Assembly: GCA_963700375.1 (NCBI GenBank)
Contig: CAVOXF010000006.1
Location: forward strand, 372,001 to 436,000
From: JAHEEL01 sp963700375
GTDB lineage: Bacteria; Actinomycetota; Acidimicrobiia; Spongiisociales; UBA5794
DNA length: 64,000 nucleotides
Direction of reading: 5' to 3'
The notes under the pieces were generated by a model that saw only the letters and a program-made list of their open reading frames with translations, did no database searches and was not told the origin of the DNA. Positions 8,299 to 16,043 of the stretch are shown here, piece after piece. The translations under genes were made by a program, and so were the position numbers. Numbering within the stretch: the stretch's first letter is position 1; each line of letters opens with the position of its first letter.

Positions 8299-8764
8299 GG
8301 CGCCACTCCCCCGACCGCCCGCCGGACTTCTCGAGGAGGCGAACCGATCCAATCTGTGATCCCCGGTCGACACCCTTGATCATGTCGTAGAGCGCCACGG
8401 CTCCGACTGCGGCGCCGGTCATGGCCTCCATCTCAACACCCGTCTTGGCGGTCACGGTCGCGGTGACCGTGATCACGGCACCGTCGTGCGCCGGTTCGAT
8501 CGCAACCGAGACCGACTCGATCGGCAACGGATGACACAAGGGAACGAGCGCTGAGGTCTGCTTCGCCCCTTGGATGGCTGCGATCCGCACGGTCGCAACC
8601 GCGTCGCCTTTCGGAAGGTCATCAGCAAACAATCTCTCCCTGGTCGACGCAGCCATCAACACGGTCGCTTCGGCCACGGCTCGGCGCGCGGTCGGCGTCT
8701 TCTCCCCGACATCGACCATCCGGACGTTCCCCGCCTCGTCTATGTGGGTGAGTTCATCGGTCAC
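8291..8764 (-). CDS. moaC: Cyclic pyranopterin monophosphate synthase MoaC
   Basis: This 157-residue protein matches MoaC along its length. It contains the MVDVGEK start, the TSALVPLCHPLPI strand and the GVEMEAMTGAAVGAVALYDM block with the conserved acidic and amide residues of the active site, then DMIKGVDRG with the conserved Lys. It makes cyclic pyranopterin monophosphate, the first pterin intermediate of molybdenum cofactor synthesis. It overlaps moeA by 11 bases and moaB by 8, so the three are translationally coupled. The MoaA partner is not in the window. Confidence 0.95.
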   Translation of the reverse strand: MTDELTHIDEAGNVRMVDVGEKTPTARRAVAEATVLMAASTRERLFADDLPKGDAVATVRIAAIQGAKQTSALVPLCHPLPIESVSVAIEPAHDGAVITVTATVTAKTGVEMEAMTGAAVGAVALYDMIKGVDRGSQIGSVRLLEKSGGRSGEWRRE

Positions 8765-9998
8765 CGAGTGCCTCCTTGCGGGTCCGCATTTCCGGCCAGT
8801 GAATCATCTCGAGCTCCACGCTACCGCCGGGCTCGACGCGTCCGACACCTACCGGCACCACGGCGAGGGCATCGGCAAAGGCCAGCGCCGACAGGACGTT
8901 CGACGACTGGCCTCCGGACAGGCGGGCGTGCCACACCCCGTCGCTGTCACGTTCGGTGCTGACCCGGACGAACACATTCTTCTCCGGGTTCGTATCGATC
9001 CCCGGATCGAGAACGCCCGCTACCCGATCCCGGAAGACCCGCTCGGCCCCCATCATGGTGAGGAGCGCCGGCCGCATGAACTGCTCGAACGAGACGAACA
9101 CGGAGACCGGGTTGCCGGGAAGTCCGAAAAAGGGAATGCCGTCGACGGTGCCAAACCCGAACGGCTTGCCCGGCTGTATCGCGATCTTCCAGAAGTCAAC
9201 CGTGCCGCGTTCACGGAGAGTCAGCTTCACCACGTCGTATGCCCCCATCGACACGCCACCGCTCGTCACCACCACATCGGCGTCGTGGACCGCGTCGTCG
9301 AGCGCGGCTTCGAAAGACCCCGGCGTGTCGGTGACGATGCCGTAGTCCCGCACGTCCGCGCCGAGTTCGTGGAGGAGTCCATGCAGCAGGGTGCGGTTGG
9401 AATCGCGGATCGCACCCGGTTGCAGGATCTGGGTCGACGGCGGAACCAACTCGTCCCCGGTCGACATGACGGCGACGATAGGCCGGTGCCGAACGAAGGG
9501 ACGGACGCCCATCGATGCCATGACCGAGGCGTGGGGCGCCCGCAGCCGCAGCCCGGCATTGAAGACCAGGGTTCCGGCCCGCACGCTTCCACCGGTCGGA
9601 CGTATGTGGTCGCCGGCCGCCGCCGCCTCGAGGATCCGGACCCGGTCGTCGCCGACCGGCACGGTCGCCTCGACCGGCACGATGGCATCGGCCCCAACGG
9701 GGATCGGAGCACCGGTCATGACCCGTGCTGCCGTACCGGGGGTGACTTCGGCGGTTGGGATCGACCCCGCGGCAACGTCGTCGACGACGATGAGGTCAGC
9801 GGGCGGTTGGGAGACGTCGGCGGACAGGACAGCGAAGCCGTCCATCGCCGAGTTCTCAAAACCGGGAAGGTCTTCGGGAGCGATGACGGCGCCGGCGAGG
9901 ACGGCGCCGGCGGCTTCCTCAAAGTCGACCTCGGCCGGCACGAGCAGCGGGACGGAATCCAGAACCTCGGCCTGCATCTCTGCGAGCGGACGCATCAT
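8754..9998 (-). CDS. moeA: Molybdopterin molybdotransferase MoeA / gephyrin-like Glp
   Basis: The tandem Met codons at 9998/9995 begin MMRPLAEMQAEVL; the frame further upstream lies over plsY. The 414-residue product has MoeA domain order: domain with LPGFENSAMDGFAV, the PTAEVTPGTAARVMTGAPIP segment, the MoCF domain with VVTSGGVSMGAYD, the GLPGNPVSVFVSFEQF motif and a C-terminal beta domain. It inserts molybdate into adenylated molybdopterin. The nearby GlpR-like gene suggests this copy may also be the gephyrin-like Glp that binds the divisome in actinobacteria; this dual role is inference. Confidence 0.92.
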   Translation of the reverse strand: MMRPLAEMQAEVLDSVPLLVPAEVDFEEAAGAVLAGAVIAPEDLPGFENSAMDGFAVLSADVSQPPADLIVVDDVAAGSIPTAEVTPGTAARVMTGAPIPVGADAIVPVEATVPVGDDRVRILEAAAAGDHIRPTGGSVRAGTLVFNAGLRLRAPHASVMASMGVRPFVRHRPIVAVMSTGDELVPPSTQILQPGAIRDSNRTLLHGLLHELGADVRDYGIVTDTPGSFEAALDDAVHDADVVVTSGGVSMGAYDVVKLTLRERGTVDFWKIAIQPGKPFGFGTVDGIPFFGLPGNPVSVFVSFEQFMRPALLTMMGAERVFRDRVAGVLDPGIDTNPEKNVFVRVSTERDSDGVWHARLSGGQSSNVLSALAFADALAVVPVGVGRVEPGGSVELEMIHWPEMRTRKEALGDR

Positions 9999-10597
9999 CC
10001 CGATACCGTTCGCTCGGAGCCGGCCGCCAGGCGCTTGATGTTCGGCACGTGCCGGGCGATCACCAGCACCGTGATGGCACCGGCCCAGGCGAGCGCCCAG
10101 CCTCGATAGCCGGAGATCGCGAGACCGGGGACGTACAGCACCATGGCACCGAGCGAGGCGATCGACGCCACCTTGAAGACGAGCGTTACGACAAGCCACG
10201 CGACGGCAAGGATCAGGCCAAACAGCGGGGCGAGGTAGACGGCGGCGCCGATAGCGGTGGCAACCCCCTTCCCCCCTCGGAAGCGGTGCCAGATCGGTGC
10301 GATGTGGCCGAGCACGGCGGCAAATGCGCACGCAACGGCAAGCGTCTCCGGTGTGACCGGGCCGCTGACCGATCCGGCCCACATGGATCCGATCGCTGCC
10401 GCCGCCGCACCCTTGACGGCGTCGCCGAGCAGCACCAGGGCGGCCGGGCCCTTGCCGAGGGAGCGCAGAACGTTTGAGGTGCCGGGGTTCCCGCTGCCGA
10501 CGGTGTAGATGTCGACGCCGAGGAGCTTCGGCACGATGACCCCGAAGTCGATCGAGCCGATGAGATATGCGATCGCGAGGGGTATCAGAACGTCCAC
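9995..10597 (-). CDS. plsY: Acyl-phosphate glycerol-3-phosphate acyltransferase PlsY
   Basis: The GTG at 10597 gives a 200-residue membrane protein beginning VDVLIPLAIAYLIGSI, as PlsY should. The longer frame upstream has unlike composition. The three conserved loops are visible: VGSGNPGTSNVLR, then VLGHIAPIWHRFRGGKGVAT, and the later helices. PlsY moves the acyl group from acyl-phosphate to glycerol-3-phosphate, the first step of phospholipid synthesis. Its stop overlaps the moeA start. Confidence 0.92.
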   Translation of the reverse strand: MDVLIPLAIAYLIGSIDFGVIVPKLLGVDIYTVGSGNPGTSNVLRSLGKGPAALVLLGDAVKGAAAAAIGSMWAGSVSGPVTPETLAVACAFAAVLGHIAPIWHRFRGGKGVATAIGAAVYLAPLFGLILAVAWLVVTLVFKVASIASLGAMVLYVPGLAISGYRGWALAWAGAITVLVIARHVPNIKRLAAGSERTVSG

Positions 10598-10747
10598 CAG
10601 AGGAAGTTTATGCGGCCAATGGAGCGAAGCTGCTTCCGCATTGCGCTCCAACGCGCAACAATGGGACCGACCCCTTCTCGCGGACAACCGAACGCAGGCC
10701 CCCCACCATTCCCCCTGCTTGCGTAAGGCGACCGCGGGGAGGGGTCG

Positions 10748-11314
10748 TTGATCGAACACCTTCCATCGCCCGTGCTCGGTCGATACCTTCAACGGGTGTT
10801 CTGGCTGATACGCCCTCCCTACCTCCGATGGGTGGCCGCAGCAGCGGTCGTGCTCGCCGCTCTTCTGTGGGATCTCAAGGGCCGTGCCGAGTCTCCCTAT
10901 CCGTTCGCCGCCAGTGAGATCGCCGCCGGGACACCGATCACGGATTCAATGGTCGAGTGGCGCAACCTGCCTGACGGAGCCATGGCACTCCCTGACCTCA
11001 GCCGCCCCGTTGCGGCGAGAGACCTTCCGGCCGGTGAGCCGATCGTGCCTTCCGCCGTGTCGGAGACGACCGTGATACCTGACGGGTGGTGGTCCGTTCC
11101 CGTGCCGCTGTCGGCGGTGGCCGTCGCCGGGACCCCCGTACGTCTCATCGACACCGCATCAGGGATCGAGTCGGACGGCATCGTGGTCGCGGCCGGCACC
11201 GACGACCTGATGTCAATCGACACATCGGGTATGGTCGCCGTCCCGCCGGAGACTGCCACCGCCGTCGCGATCGCGGCGAGAGAAGGATCCCTGGTCGTGC
11301 TCCTTGTGCCATGA
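10748..11314 (+). CDS. SAF-domain membrane-anchored protein
   Basis: The TTG at 10748 follows a GGGGAGGGG site and gives 188 residues. A single membrane helix lies at about residues 25-45, followed by an extracytoplasmic SAF domain (IAAGTPITDSMVEWRNLP, then ARDLPAGEPIVPS). SAF domains occur in CpaB pilus-assembly proteins and in sialic-acid/antifreeze-type proteins. No pilus genes are near, so the role is unknown. It is divergent from plsY and is followed 21 bases later by uppP, with which it may share a transcript. Confidence 0.75.
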   Translation: MIEHLPSPVLGRYLQRVFWLIRPPYLRWVAAAAVVLAALLWDLKGRAESPYPFAASEIAAGTPITDSMVEWRNLPDGAMALPDLSRPVAARDLPAGEPIVPSAVSETTVIPDGWWSVPVPLSAVAVAGTPVRLIDTASGIESDGIVVAAGTDDLMSIDTSGMVAVPPETATAVAIAAREGSLVVLLVP

Positions 11315-11335
11315 CAGTCTCCTAGTCTCACGGCC

Positions 11336-12094
11336 ATGCTGAACGCCATCCTGTGGGGAGCGATCCAGGGCCTCACCGAATTCCTCCCGATCTCATCGAG
11401 CGGACACCTCGTGCTGATCCCGGCCCTGTTGGGGCGCGACGGGCCCGATCTCGCAACATCGGCGATGCTCCACCTCGGGACGCTGGTCGCCGTTCTCGTC
11501 TACTTCCGCACGGACCTCGCCCGCATGGCCCGGTTCGACCGTGCCGGCCGAAGAACGATCACCATCATCGCGATCGGGACGATCCCGGCCGTCATCCTCG
11601 GCCTCGCGTTCGAAAGCAAACTCGACGAACTCACCGAACGGCCGACGGTGGTGGCGGCGATGCTGATCCTCACCGGGGTCATCCTCATGGCGACGATGCT
11701 GCTCCGCCCTGGAGACAAGCCCATCGAAGAACTCAGCCCGACCGACTCCGCGATCATCGGCTTCGCTCAGTCGTTCGCCCTGATCCCGGGGATCTCTCGT
11801 TCCGGAATGACGATCTCTGGCGGCCTGGTGCGGGGGATGTCGAGAGTCGACGCAGCCCGGTTCGCGTTCCTCCTCGGCATTCCGGTGATCGCCGGTGCCG
11901 GCCTCCTCTCCGTGGCGAAGGCCATCTCCGACGGAGAGGGCATCACGGCGTCCACCCTGGCCGGCATGGCGGTCGCCGCGATCACGGGCTACTGGGCGAT
12001 CGCGTTCCTTCTCCGCGTGATAGCCAAGGCGGGACTGGCCCCGTTCGGGATCTACTGCATCGCATTCGGGGTGGTGGCGCTGGTGCTTCTCTAG
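11336..12094 (+). CDS. uppP: Undecaprenyl-diphosphatase UppP/BacA
   Basis: This 252-residue integral membrane protein shows both family signatures: GLTEFLPISSSGH near the N-terminus, with the catalytic Glu and the SSSGH loop, and ALIPGISRSGMTISGG in the middle. It removes phosphate from undecaprenyl diphosphate to recycle the lipid carrier used for peptidoglycan and other cell-wall polymers; members of the family give bacitracin resistance. No clear ribosome site precedes the ATG, so a leaderless or weakly initiated message is possible. Confidence 0.97.
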   Translation: MLNAILWGAIQGLTEFLPISSSGHLVLIPALLGRDGPDLATSAMLHLGTLVAVLVYFRTDLARMARFDRAGRRTITIIAIGTIPAVILGLAFESKLDELTERPTVVAAMLILTGVILMATMLLRPGDKPIEELSPTDSAIIGFAQSFALIPGISRSGMTISGGLVRGMSRVDAARFAFLLGIPVIAGAGLLSVAKAISDGEGITASTLAGMAVAAITGYWAIAFLLRVIAKAGLAPFGIYCIAFGVVALVLL

Positions 12095-12242
12095 GTCGCC
12101 AGTTGCCAGTCGCCAGTCGCCGGAAGGACCAGATGCCGGTACATGATCGACTGAGGCGCCGCTCGAGCAGAACGACGCAGCAGACGGCGTATCGCTCCCG
12201 GTGACTGGAGACCGGGGACTGCCGACCGGGGACTGCCGACTC
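12095..12242. repeat. Short tandem direct repeats between uppP and the TPP enzyme
   Basis: The gap contains two small repeat blocks: CCAGTYGCCAGTCGCC-type units just after the uppP stop, and two copies of a unit reading GACCGGGGACTGCC near the far end. The flanking genes are convergent. There is no clear terminator hairpin and no evidence of a mobile element. Confidence 0.45.
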
Positions 12243-13877
12243 TCAACCCCCGTACGCGCTGCTCATTCTCAGTTGTTCAGCGATGTGCACGTTGACGAGG
12301 GCGGGGACACCACTCTCCTGGGCCCGTTCGAGCGCAGGCCGGAGCTGTGCGGCGTCCTGCACGAACTCGCCGTAGCCGCCGAGCCCTTCGACCACGAGGT
12401 CGTAGCGCCGGACTCCGAGATCTGAAGCGACGAGGCGGTCGGGATACAGCATCCGATGGATCGACTTGATGTTGTTCCATGCGCCGTCGTTCCCGACGAC
12501 GCCGACCACCGGCATCCCGTGACGAACCAGCGAATCGAACTCCATCCCGTTGAACCCGAACGATCCGTCGCCGAACACGATGCCCACTCGTGTATCGGGT
12601 TCGACGGCCTTCGCCGCGAGGGCGAAAGGCGCTCCAATGCCGAGACAACCGAACGGGCCGGGGTCGAGGAGGCCACCGGGCCGACTCGTCCGAAGCCACT
12701 TGGCGGTGGTCGAAACGATGTCGCCACCATCGGCAGCGACGATGGTGTCGTCACCGAAGAAGTCGGCGACCTCACGCGCAAACCGTTCGGCATGCACCGG
12801 GCCACCACCGAGCGCCGCCAGTTCGTCTGCAACCGCCTGCTTCATCCGCTCGATGCCTGCGATCTGCTCGACCCAGGCGTCGCGTCCTGTGCCCTCGACG
12901 CGGTCCGCGAGCTGAGCGGCCACGGCGCCCGGATCGGCGACCACACCGATCGACGCGGCCCGGTTCCATCCGACCCGGGATGGCTCGGCGTCGACCTGGA
13001 TCACGGCGGCGTTCGGAGCGACCTGCTTCCCGAATCCGGTCCGAAAGTCCCAGTCAACCCCGAGAGCCAGGACCACATCGGCCGAGCGGAGGGCATCTGA
13101 TCGAGTTCGATTACCGAGGAGCGGATGATCCCAACGCAGCGACCCGCGAGCGAGGCTGTTGAGGTAGACGGGGGCCTGCATCGCGTCGACGAGTCCGTTG
13201 ATGGCCCCGATCGGATCACTGAAACGACTCCAGCGGTAGCCGGTGCCGGCAAACACCACAGGCCGCTTGGCGCGATTGAGTCGATCGACGACTTCCGTGA
13301 GCGTGTCATCGTCGAAGGCGGCCGGCCGGTCCGACCGGTAGCCGGACGGCCATCCAATTGAGTCCTCCTCGACCATCCCGGCCTGAACATCCCAGGGGAT
13401 GTCGAGGAACACCGGGCCACCGCGGCCCGCGAACGCATACCGGGCGGCGGTCGCGATGTACTCAGGTAGCCGGGCGGTCTCGTGCGCGGTGCCCGCCCAC
13501 TTGGTGATCGAGTGGAACATCCTCGGGTGGTCCATCTCCTGTAGGCCGCCGCGCAAGTCCTCCGTTGTGAGGTGCCTCCCACCGATGAGCAGCACCGGAC
13601 TGTTCGCGAACCAGGCGTTCGCTATCCCGGTGATCGTATCGGTGACGCCGGGGCCGGCTGTTGAGAGAACGACCCCGAGGCGGCCGGTCAGCCGTGCGTA
13701 CGCGTCGGCCGCATGGGCTGCGGCCTGCTCGTGCCGCACGTCGACGACGCGGATCCCCTCGTCGACGCACCCGTCGATGATCGGAAGGATGTGACCACCG
13801 GTCAGGACGAATACGGCGTCGACGCCCTCCGCCCGCAGCGCCCTCGCGATCGCCCGTCCGCCGTGGATCTTCGCCAT
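12243..13877 (-). CDS. Thiamine-diphosphate enzyme, acetolactate synthase / 2-hydroxyacyl-CoA lyase type
   Basis: The ATG at 13877 has a GGGAG site, giving 544 residues. The N-terminal Pyr domain carries the catalytic Glu (RHEQAAAHAADAYARLTG) and the AGPGVTDTITGIANAW motif. The central nucleotide-binding-like domain follows. The C-terminal PP domain has the metal/diphosphate motif GDGSFGFNGMEFDS and GNDGAWNN. This layout and the tyrosine- and tryptophan-poor active site resemble acetolactate synthase-like and oxalyl-/2-hydroxyacyl-CoA lyase proteins. No ilv genes are near, so a role in branched-chain amino acid synthesis is not supported. Confidence 0.85.
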   Translation of the reverse strand: MAKIHGGRAIARALRAEGVDAVFVLTGGHILPIIDGCVDEGIRVVDVRHEQAAAHAADAYARLTGRLGVVLSTAGPGVTDTITGIANAWFANSPVLLIGGRHLTTEDLRGGLQEMDHPRMFHSITKWAGTAHETARLPEYIATAARYAFAGRGGPVFLDIPWDVQAGMVEEDSIGWPSGYRSDRPAAFDDDTLTEVVDRLNRAKRPVVFAGTGYRWSRFSDPIGAINGLVDAMQAPVYLNSLARGSLRWDHPLLGNRTRSDALRSADVVLALGVDWDFRTGFGKQVAPNAAVIQVDAEPSRVGWNRAASIGVVADPGAVAAQLADRVEGTGRDAWVEQIAGIERMKQAVADELAALGGGPVHAERFAREVADFFGDDTIVAADGGDIVSTTAKWLRTSRPGGLLDPGPFGCLGIGAPFALAAKAVEPDTRVGIVFGDGSFGFNGMEFDSLVRHGMPVVGVVGNDGAWNNIKSIHRMLYPDRLVASDLGVRRYDLVVEGLGGYGEFVQDAAQLRPALERAQESGVPALVNVHIAEQLRMSSAYGG

Positions 13878-14015
13878 CGTGGTCTCCCAGGTCGAGTTCG
13901 GCCCATTCTGGTCGCTACGGTTGAGCCGCGGACGGAGACTCCGGACGATTAGTTCGTGGGAGCGGTTTACTTCCCGCTCCCCGTCCGCGAATGCGCGGAC
14001 ACCGGAGAGGACACG

Positions 14016-14435
14016 ATGTTCAAGCGCAAGACCAAAGCCCGCAAGATCCACCGCCTCAACGAACTGCAGCCGATGGTTGCATCGGGGCGCCCGGTTCTGA
14101 TCAACTTCTTCCAGGTCGGCTGCGCTCCGTGTCAGGTGATGGACGGAATCGTCAACGAACTCGCCCAGGAGTATGGGGAGACGGCGCACGTCGTGAAGGC
14201 CGACATCGGTCGCGTGCCCGGCGCCATCGAGACCTACAAGATCCGCTCGACCCCCACCACGGTCCTGATCGCCCGGCCTCCCGACAAGACATCGAAGAGG
14301 GCCCAGAGGAAGACCCAGGGCACCAAGAATCGAACAGCACGGCCGACGCAGCGCTGGCGCGCCTCGGGCCTCGTCAAGAAGGATCAACTCCGGCGCGTGC
14401 TCGAGTCCAATGGCGCCACCCGCCTCGAGGCATAG
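14016..14435 (+). CDS. Thioredoxin-family protein
   Basis: The ATG at 14016 follows a GGAGAGG site and gives 139 residues. The thioredoxin fold is clear: PVLINFFQVGCAPCQVM with a CAPC active site, ADIGRVPGAIETYKIRSTPTTVLI with the cis-Pro, then a Lys/Arg-rich tail that is longer than in classical thioredoxins. The CxxC pair predicts a disulfide reductase or oxidase role in the cytoplasm. It is divergent from the thiamine-diphosphate enzyme, and the shared gap of about 140 bases should hold both promoters. Confidence 0.88.
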   Translation: MFKRKTKARKIHRLNELQPMVASGRPVLINFFQVGCAPCQVMDGIVNELAQEYGETAHVVKADIGRVPGAIETYKIRSTPTTVLIARPPDKTSKRAQRKTQGTKNRTARPTQRWRASGLVKKDQLRRVLESNGATRLEA

Positions 14436-14462
14436 GCAGGCGGAACGACCGGCGACCGGACC

Positions 14463-15413
14463 CTACGCGTGGCCGGGTGCCTGCGGGATCGCGGCGAACG
14501 CCTGCTGCCGGGCCTCGATGATCTCGTACCCGATCTGCTCAATGCTGTCCATGAGCCAGAGATAGGCGGCCTTTCCCGGCCGGAAGTCGGCTTCGGCCAT
14601 CCCCTGGATCCGCCCCTGCTCCTGCAACTGCTTGACTCGGCGATGGTTGTCGACGGGTTCGAGGGTGTAGACGCCGAGCGTCTTGCCACCGTTCTGGTTC
14701 AGGATCGAGAAGCACGGCACGTCTGAGGGGCCGTCGGCAATGTAGATCATGTGCCGCAGTGGAACCCTCCGTTCCTCTTCTCCGATTCTGGCGTTGACGT
14801 CGACCCCCGAGTTCCGGTTGATGCCCTTGTTGATCTCGAAGAGAGCTCGGGTCTTGGCGGTGTTGTCGATCGCGTAGCCGAGGCGGGTGACCGGAGCGGA
14901 AGCCGAAGCCACCGGAAGCTGATCGAGATAGCCGGCCGGCGCCGGAGTCTCGATGAGGGTATTGGCCCAGATGCCGTCGACGTGATCGGCGAAGACACTG
15001 CCTTCGATCATCGGCAGGATCCCGGTGGACACGATGTAGTGCTCAACGGTGATCCCCTGGGAGGCGAACTCCGGAATGTCAGCGACGCGCCGGCGGGTCT
15101 CTTTGAGGAAGTCCGGCATGCCGGGGGCGGGAAGGAGATCTGCGCCGAGTTCGAAGAGCCGTTCGTTCGTGAGGCCCTTGAAGATGCCCTCGCGAACGTA
15201 GGTGAGGAGATGGCCGAGATACGCGATGTCCCGCTGGATGCGAATCCCCTGTCGACCGTAGTACTCGACGAGACCGTCGACTTCGGCCCAGAAGACGGCC
15301 GGATCCACGTCGTACGCGTCGAAGATGGGGTCCTGCATGTTCCCCGGGATGAGCGTGCGGTCGAAATCCCAGACCAGGGCGATCACGGTCTGGGTGTAGA
15401 GGGGAACCGGCAT
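14463..15413 (-). CDS. HAD-superfamily phosphatase
   Basis: This 316-residue protein has the HAD nucleophile motif as VWDFDRTLIPG near residue 15 and the C-terminal acidic motif as MIYIADGPSDVPCFS near residue 218. A large helical cap lies between them. The layout resembles phosphoserine-phosphatase-like proteins that act on small phosphorylated metabolites, but the substrate cannot be assigned. It is followed, across a 42-base gap, by a small unknown gene on the same strand that reads into it. Confidence 0.85.
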   Translation of the reverse strand: MPVPLYTQTVIALVWDFDRTLIPGNMQDPIFDAYDVDPAVFWAEVDGLVEYYGRQGIRIQRDIAYLGHLLTYVREGIFKGLTNERLFELGADLLPAPGMPDFLKETRRRVADIPEFASQGITVEHYIVSTGILPMIEGSVFADHVDGIWANTLIETPAPAGYLDQLPVASASAPVTRLGYAIDNTAKTRALFEINKGINRNSGVDVNARIGEEERRVPLRHMIYIADGPSDVPCFSILNQNGGKTLGVYTLEPVDNHRRVKQLQEQGRIQGMAEADFRPGKAAYLWLMDSIEQIGYEIIEARQQAFAAIPQAPGHA

Positions 15414-15455
15414 GATGGAGAGGTTAGATGCTCCGCCGACGACGGTGCGATCCCA

Positions 15456-15842
15456 TCAGGGCGTCTCGAAAGCCCCGAACACAACCGAGTCCTCGACCGT
15501 CCACCATCCCTGCAGCTTGCACGGGGTGCCGCGGAGCCCGTCATGGGCTTCGCCGAGGCGGTCGAGGGAGACGAGCACGATCGTGGAGAACCCCTTCGCG
15601 TTCAGCGCCCACGTGGCCGAGGCGATGGCAGCGGCATCGACGTCGGCGTCGAGGACGATCTCAATCGCTCGGTCGGCCGACCCGACGACGGCACGGACTG
15701 CTCCAAGATCGGAGGGAACCGAGAGAAGCTCGGCAAGCGGCACCTCGGTGGCGAGATCACAGCGTCTGGCGTACACGTCGAGTGTCGCCTCCATCACGCG
15801 ATCAACATCCGTGATCGCCGATTCTCGTACTGCTACCGCCAT
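15456..15842 (-). CDS. Hypothetical protein, 128 residues
   Basis: No family was recognised. The product is compact and soluble, with alternating helix and strand patterns and an acidic bias, no signal peptide and no membrane segment. Composition and third-position GC match the neighbours, which supports real coding. It sits upstream of the HAD phosphatase on the same strand and may be cotranscribed with it. A TTACAC-N2-GTGTAA palindrome begins 16 bases before its start codon. Confidence 0.6.
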   Translation of the reverse strand: MAVAVRESAITDVDRVMEATLDVYARRCDLATEVPLAELLSVPSDLGAVRAVVGSADRAIEIVLDADVDAAAIASATWALNAKGFSTIVLVSLDRLGEAHDGLRGTPCKLQGWWTVEDSVVFGAFETP

Positions 15843-15857
15843 AATCCCCTCCGTGTC

Positions 15858-15871
15858 TTACACCAGTGTAA
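15858..15871. promoter_or_regulatory. Palindromic operator-like site
   Basis: A 6-bp inverted repeat (TTACAC, two bases, GTGTAA) lies in the divergent gap between the unknown 128-residue gene and asnS. Size and symmetry fit a dimeric regulator such as a TetR-type protein. It is closer to the minus-strand gene and may control that gene rather than asnS. Confidence 0.35.
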
Positions 15872-15936
15872 TTCGCCGGAACCCTTGAGGCAAAAGGAAT
15901 CCAACGTCGACGGCACGGCGGTGCGTCGGGAGCAGG

Positions 15937-15955
15937 GCCGGCACTGAGTGCCGGC
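15937..15955 (+). promoter_or_regulatory. Hairpin in the asnS leader
   Basis: A perfect 8-bp stem (GCCGGCAC, loop TGA) lies about 90 bases before the asnS start. No T-box core or specifier loop was found around it, so a regulatory role in asnS expression is only a possibility. Confidence 0.3.
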
Positions 15956-16043
15956 AACGGGGATCGAACCACACGCGCTCCCGTCTCGAGACCGCTTCAC
16001 GGGCGTTGCGAGGCTATCGTCTCGACCCGTCAAGGAGCAGCAG

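Noticed and set aside
12095..12242. Attachment site or small insertion sequence after uppP
   Set aside because: The repeats are short and imperfect, with no integrase, transposase or target duplication nearby.
15955..15975. A T-loop-like sequence (minus strand GGTTCGATCCCC) before asnS
   Set aside because: The stems around it do not pair as a T arm, and no other tRNA arms are found. It is not called as a tRNA or scar.
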